From NCBI GenBank assembly GCA_029226975.1, contig JAQXZB010000096.1:1-41755 (forward strand): DNA of 41,755 nt. The letters run 5' to 3'. The position numbers and the translations under genes are program-made. Of the stretch, positions 41,228 through 41,755 are shown piece after piece (position 1 is the first letter of the stretch; each line of letters opens with the position of its first letter). Below the pieces are notes generated by a model. It saw only the letters and a list, made by a program, of their open reading frames with translations, did no database searches and was not told where the DNA came from. Source of the stretch: Clostridiales bacterium. Its GTDB lineage: Bacteria; Bacillota; Clostridia; UBA1381.

Positions 41228-41755
41228 GGGGCTGTTAAAAAAGTCCCCAAATAGTGAAAAGGAATCTCAAAATGGGATTCCTTTTCTGCATATTTCTTTA
41301 AATCTATATAGAATATGGTTTTTTGAAATCAAAACAAAGCCCATCGTTTTAAGGACTCAAATTTTAAAAAATATTGATAGTTTAGGCTGCTGTTTTTGCA
41401 AGCCGTTGTTTTTTCATATGGTATTTGTATAGGTTAAAACCACAACAAATTGTCATAAACTCAAAATTTACAGATTTTAACCCACGTCTGTGTATCCGTT
41501 CGTACCCTCTATCACTTTTGATTACTCCATATGTTCCTTCGGATTGAATACTTCTATTCATTCTGAGCAGTGCCCCGTGGATACAGTTTAAGTTATTTAA
41601 AACTTCTATGTGAAAACTTGTTAATTCTTCATTCATACGGATAATTCTGTTTTTCTCACTTTTATGACATTGACTTCGATATTCACATCCACTGCAATCT
41701 TCACATTGATAGTATTCTTCAGTTCTTCCAAATTTATTGCCTTTAATTGGTCTGT
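41228..41755 (-). mobile_element. IS1182-type insertion sequence, 3' part, runs off the window
   Basis: The region from GGGGCTGTTAAAAAAGT (41228-41244, the likely terminal inverted repeat) to the right edge belongs to an insertion sequence whose transposase reads leftward. A hairpin at 41257-41286 (AAAAGGAATC/GATTCCTTTT) lies between the transposase stop and the end. The other end and the target duplication are outside the window. Insertion is just 16 bases after the galT stop. Confidence 0.8.
41382..41755 (-). CDS. IS1182-family transposase, C-terminal part
   Basis: About 124 codons of the C terminus are visible; the rest is beyond the right edge, and the frame is open across the edge. The segment upstream of the internal ATG at 41636 is coding: it reads a cysteine-rich stretch (YYQCEDCSGCEYRSQCHKSEKNR) followed by IIRMNEE. 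The conserved catalytic-Glu block follows (MNRSIQSEGTYGVIKSDRGYERIHRRG), then the basic end YKYHMKKQRLAKTAA. That order is typical of the DDE transposase of the IS1182 family. Whether the element is intact cannot be judged here. Confidence 0.88.
   Translation of the reverse strand, partial: RPIKGNKFGRTEEYYQCEDCSGCEYRSQCHKSEKNRIIRMNEELTSFHIEVLNNLNCIHGALLRMNRSIQSEGTYGVIKSDRGYERIHRRGLKSVNFEFMTICCGFNLYKYHMKKQRLAKTAA

Overview
The window looks like a chromosomal segment of an anaerobic, low-to-mid GC Clostridia bacterium (Oscillospiraceae/Lachnospiraceae-like; the exact genus cannot be told from the sequence). The reasons are the Firmicutes gene orders SRP RNA-dnaX-ybaB-recR and nadK-argR-recN, endospore genes (a SipL-like DUF3794/LysM protein, a GerMN protein and a SpoIID remnant), a giant clostridial double-activase of the 2-hydroxyacyl-CoA dehydratase type, meso-diaminopimelate dehydrogenase, and many near-consensus SigA promoters with 17-bp spacers. 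Most of the segment is core housekeeping DNA. Clear mobile DNA appears only at the right end, as an IS1182-type element.

Layout. 1-1028: promoter of a divergent gene lying off the left edge, a truncated spoIID remnant, a DUF1292 gene and a 6S RNA. 1029-6329: ddh converging on a 1424-codon activase gene. 6525-10300: nadK, argR, recN and an RseC/MucC-like gene, then a small unknown gene with its own promoter and a strong terminator. 10363-13042 (minus): D,D-carboxypeptidase, dUTPase and CobO, tightly packed. 13379-16456: response regulator, sensor kinase and GerMN protein. 16525-19632: an orphan rhamnulokinase and a SipL-like gene. 19637-19910: a cluster of palindromes bounded by two identical hairpins. 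19917-23539: a DUF6514 gene, SRP RNA, dnaX, ybaB and recR. 23584-28159: GH13 enzyme and divergent AraC regulator, FluC, a PHP-domain enzyme and a stand-alone LarC N-terminal protein. 28239-31353: feoA-feoA-feoB with repeated GTTAG/CTAAC operator palindromes at two promoters. 31433-35547: glmS (minus), then proB and proA. 35595-37894 (minus): ychF and a GT-C-like membrane protein. 38063-40164: a second two-component system. 40234-41211: galT. 41228 to the right edge: the 3' part of the insertion sequence.

The most interesting non-genic signals are the feo operator set (three sites at the feoA promoter and one at a separate feoB promoter, each palindrome overlapping or following core promoter elements), the palindrome cluster at 19637-19910, and the operator-like inverted repeat on the -35 box of the AraC gene. 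Protein-level oddities are a roughly 110-residue acidic insertion in FeoB, LarC without its C-terminal half, and a two-component system translationally coupled to a GerMN protein. Nothing here proves a wholly new system. These are the places where unrecorded biology is most likely.
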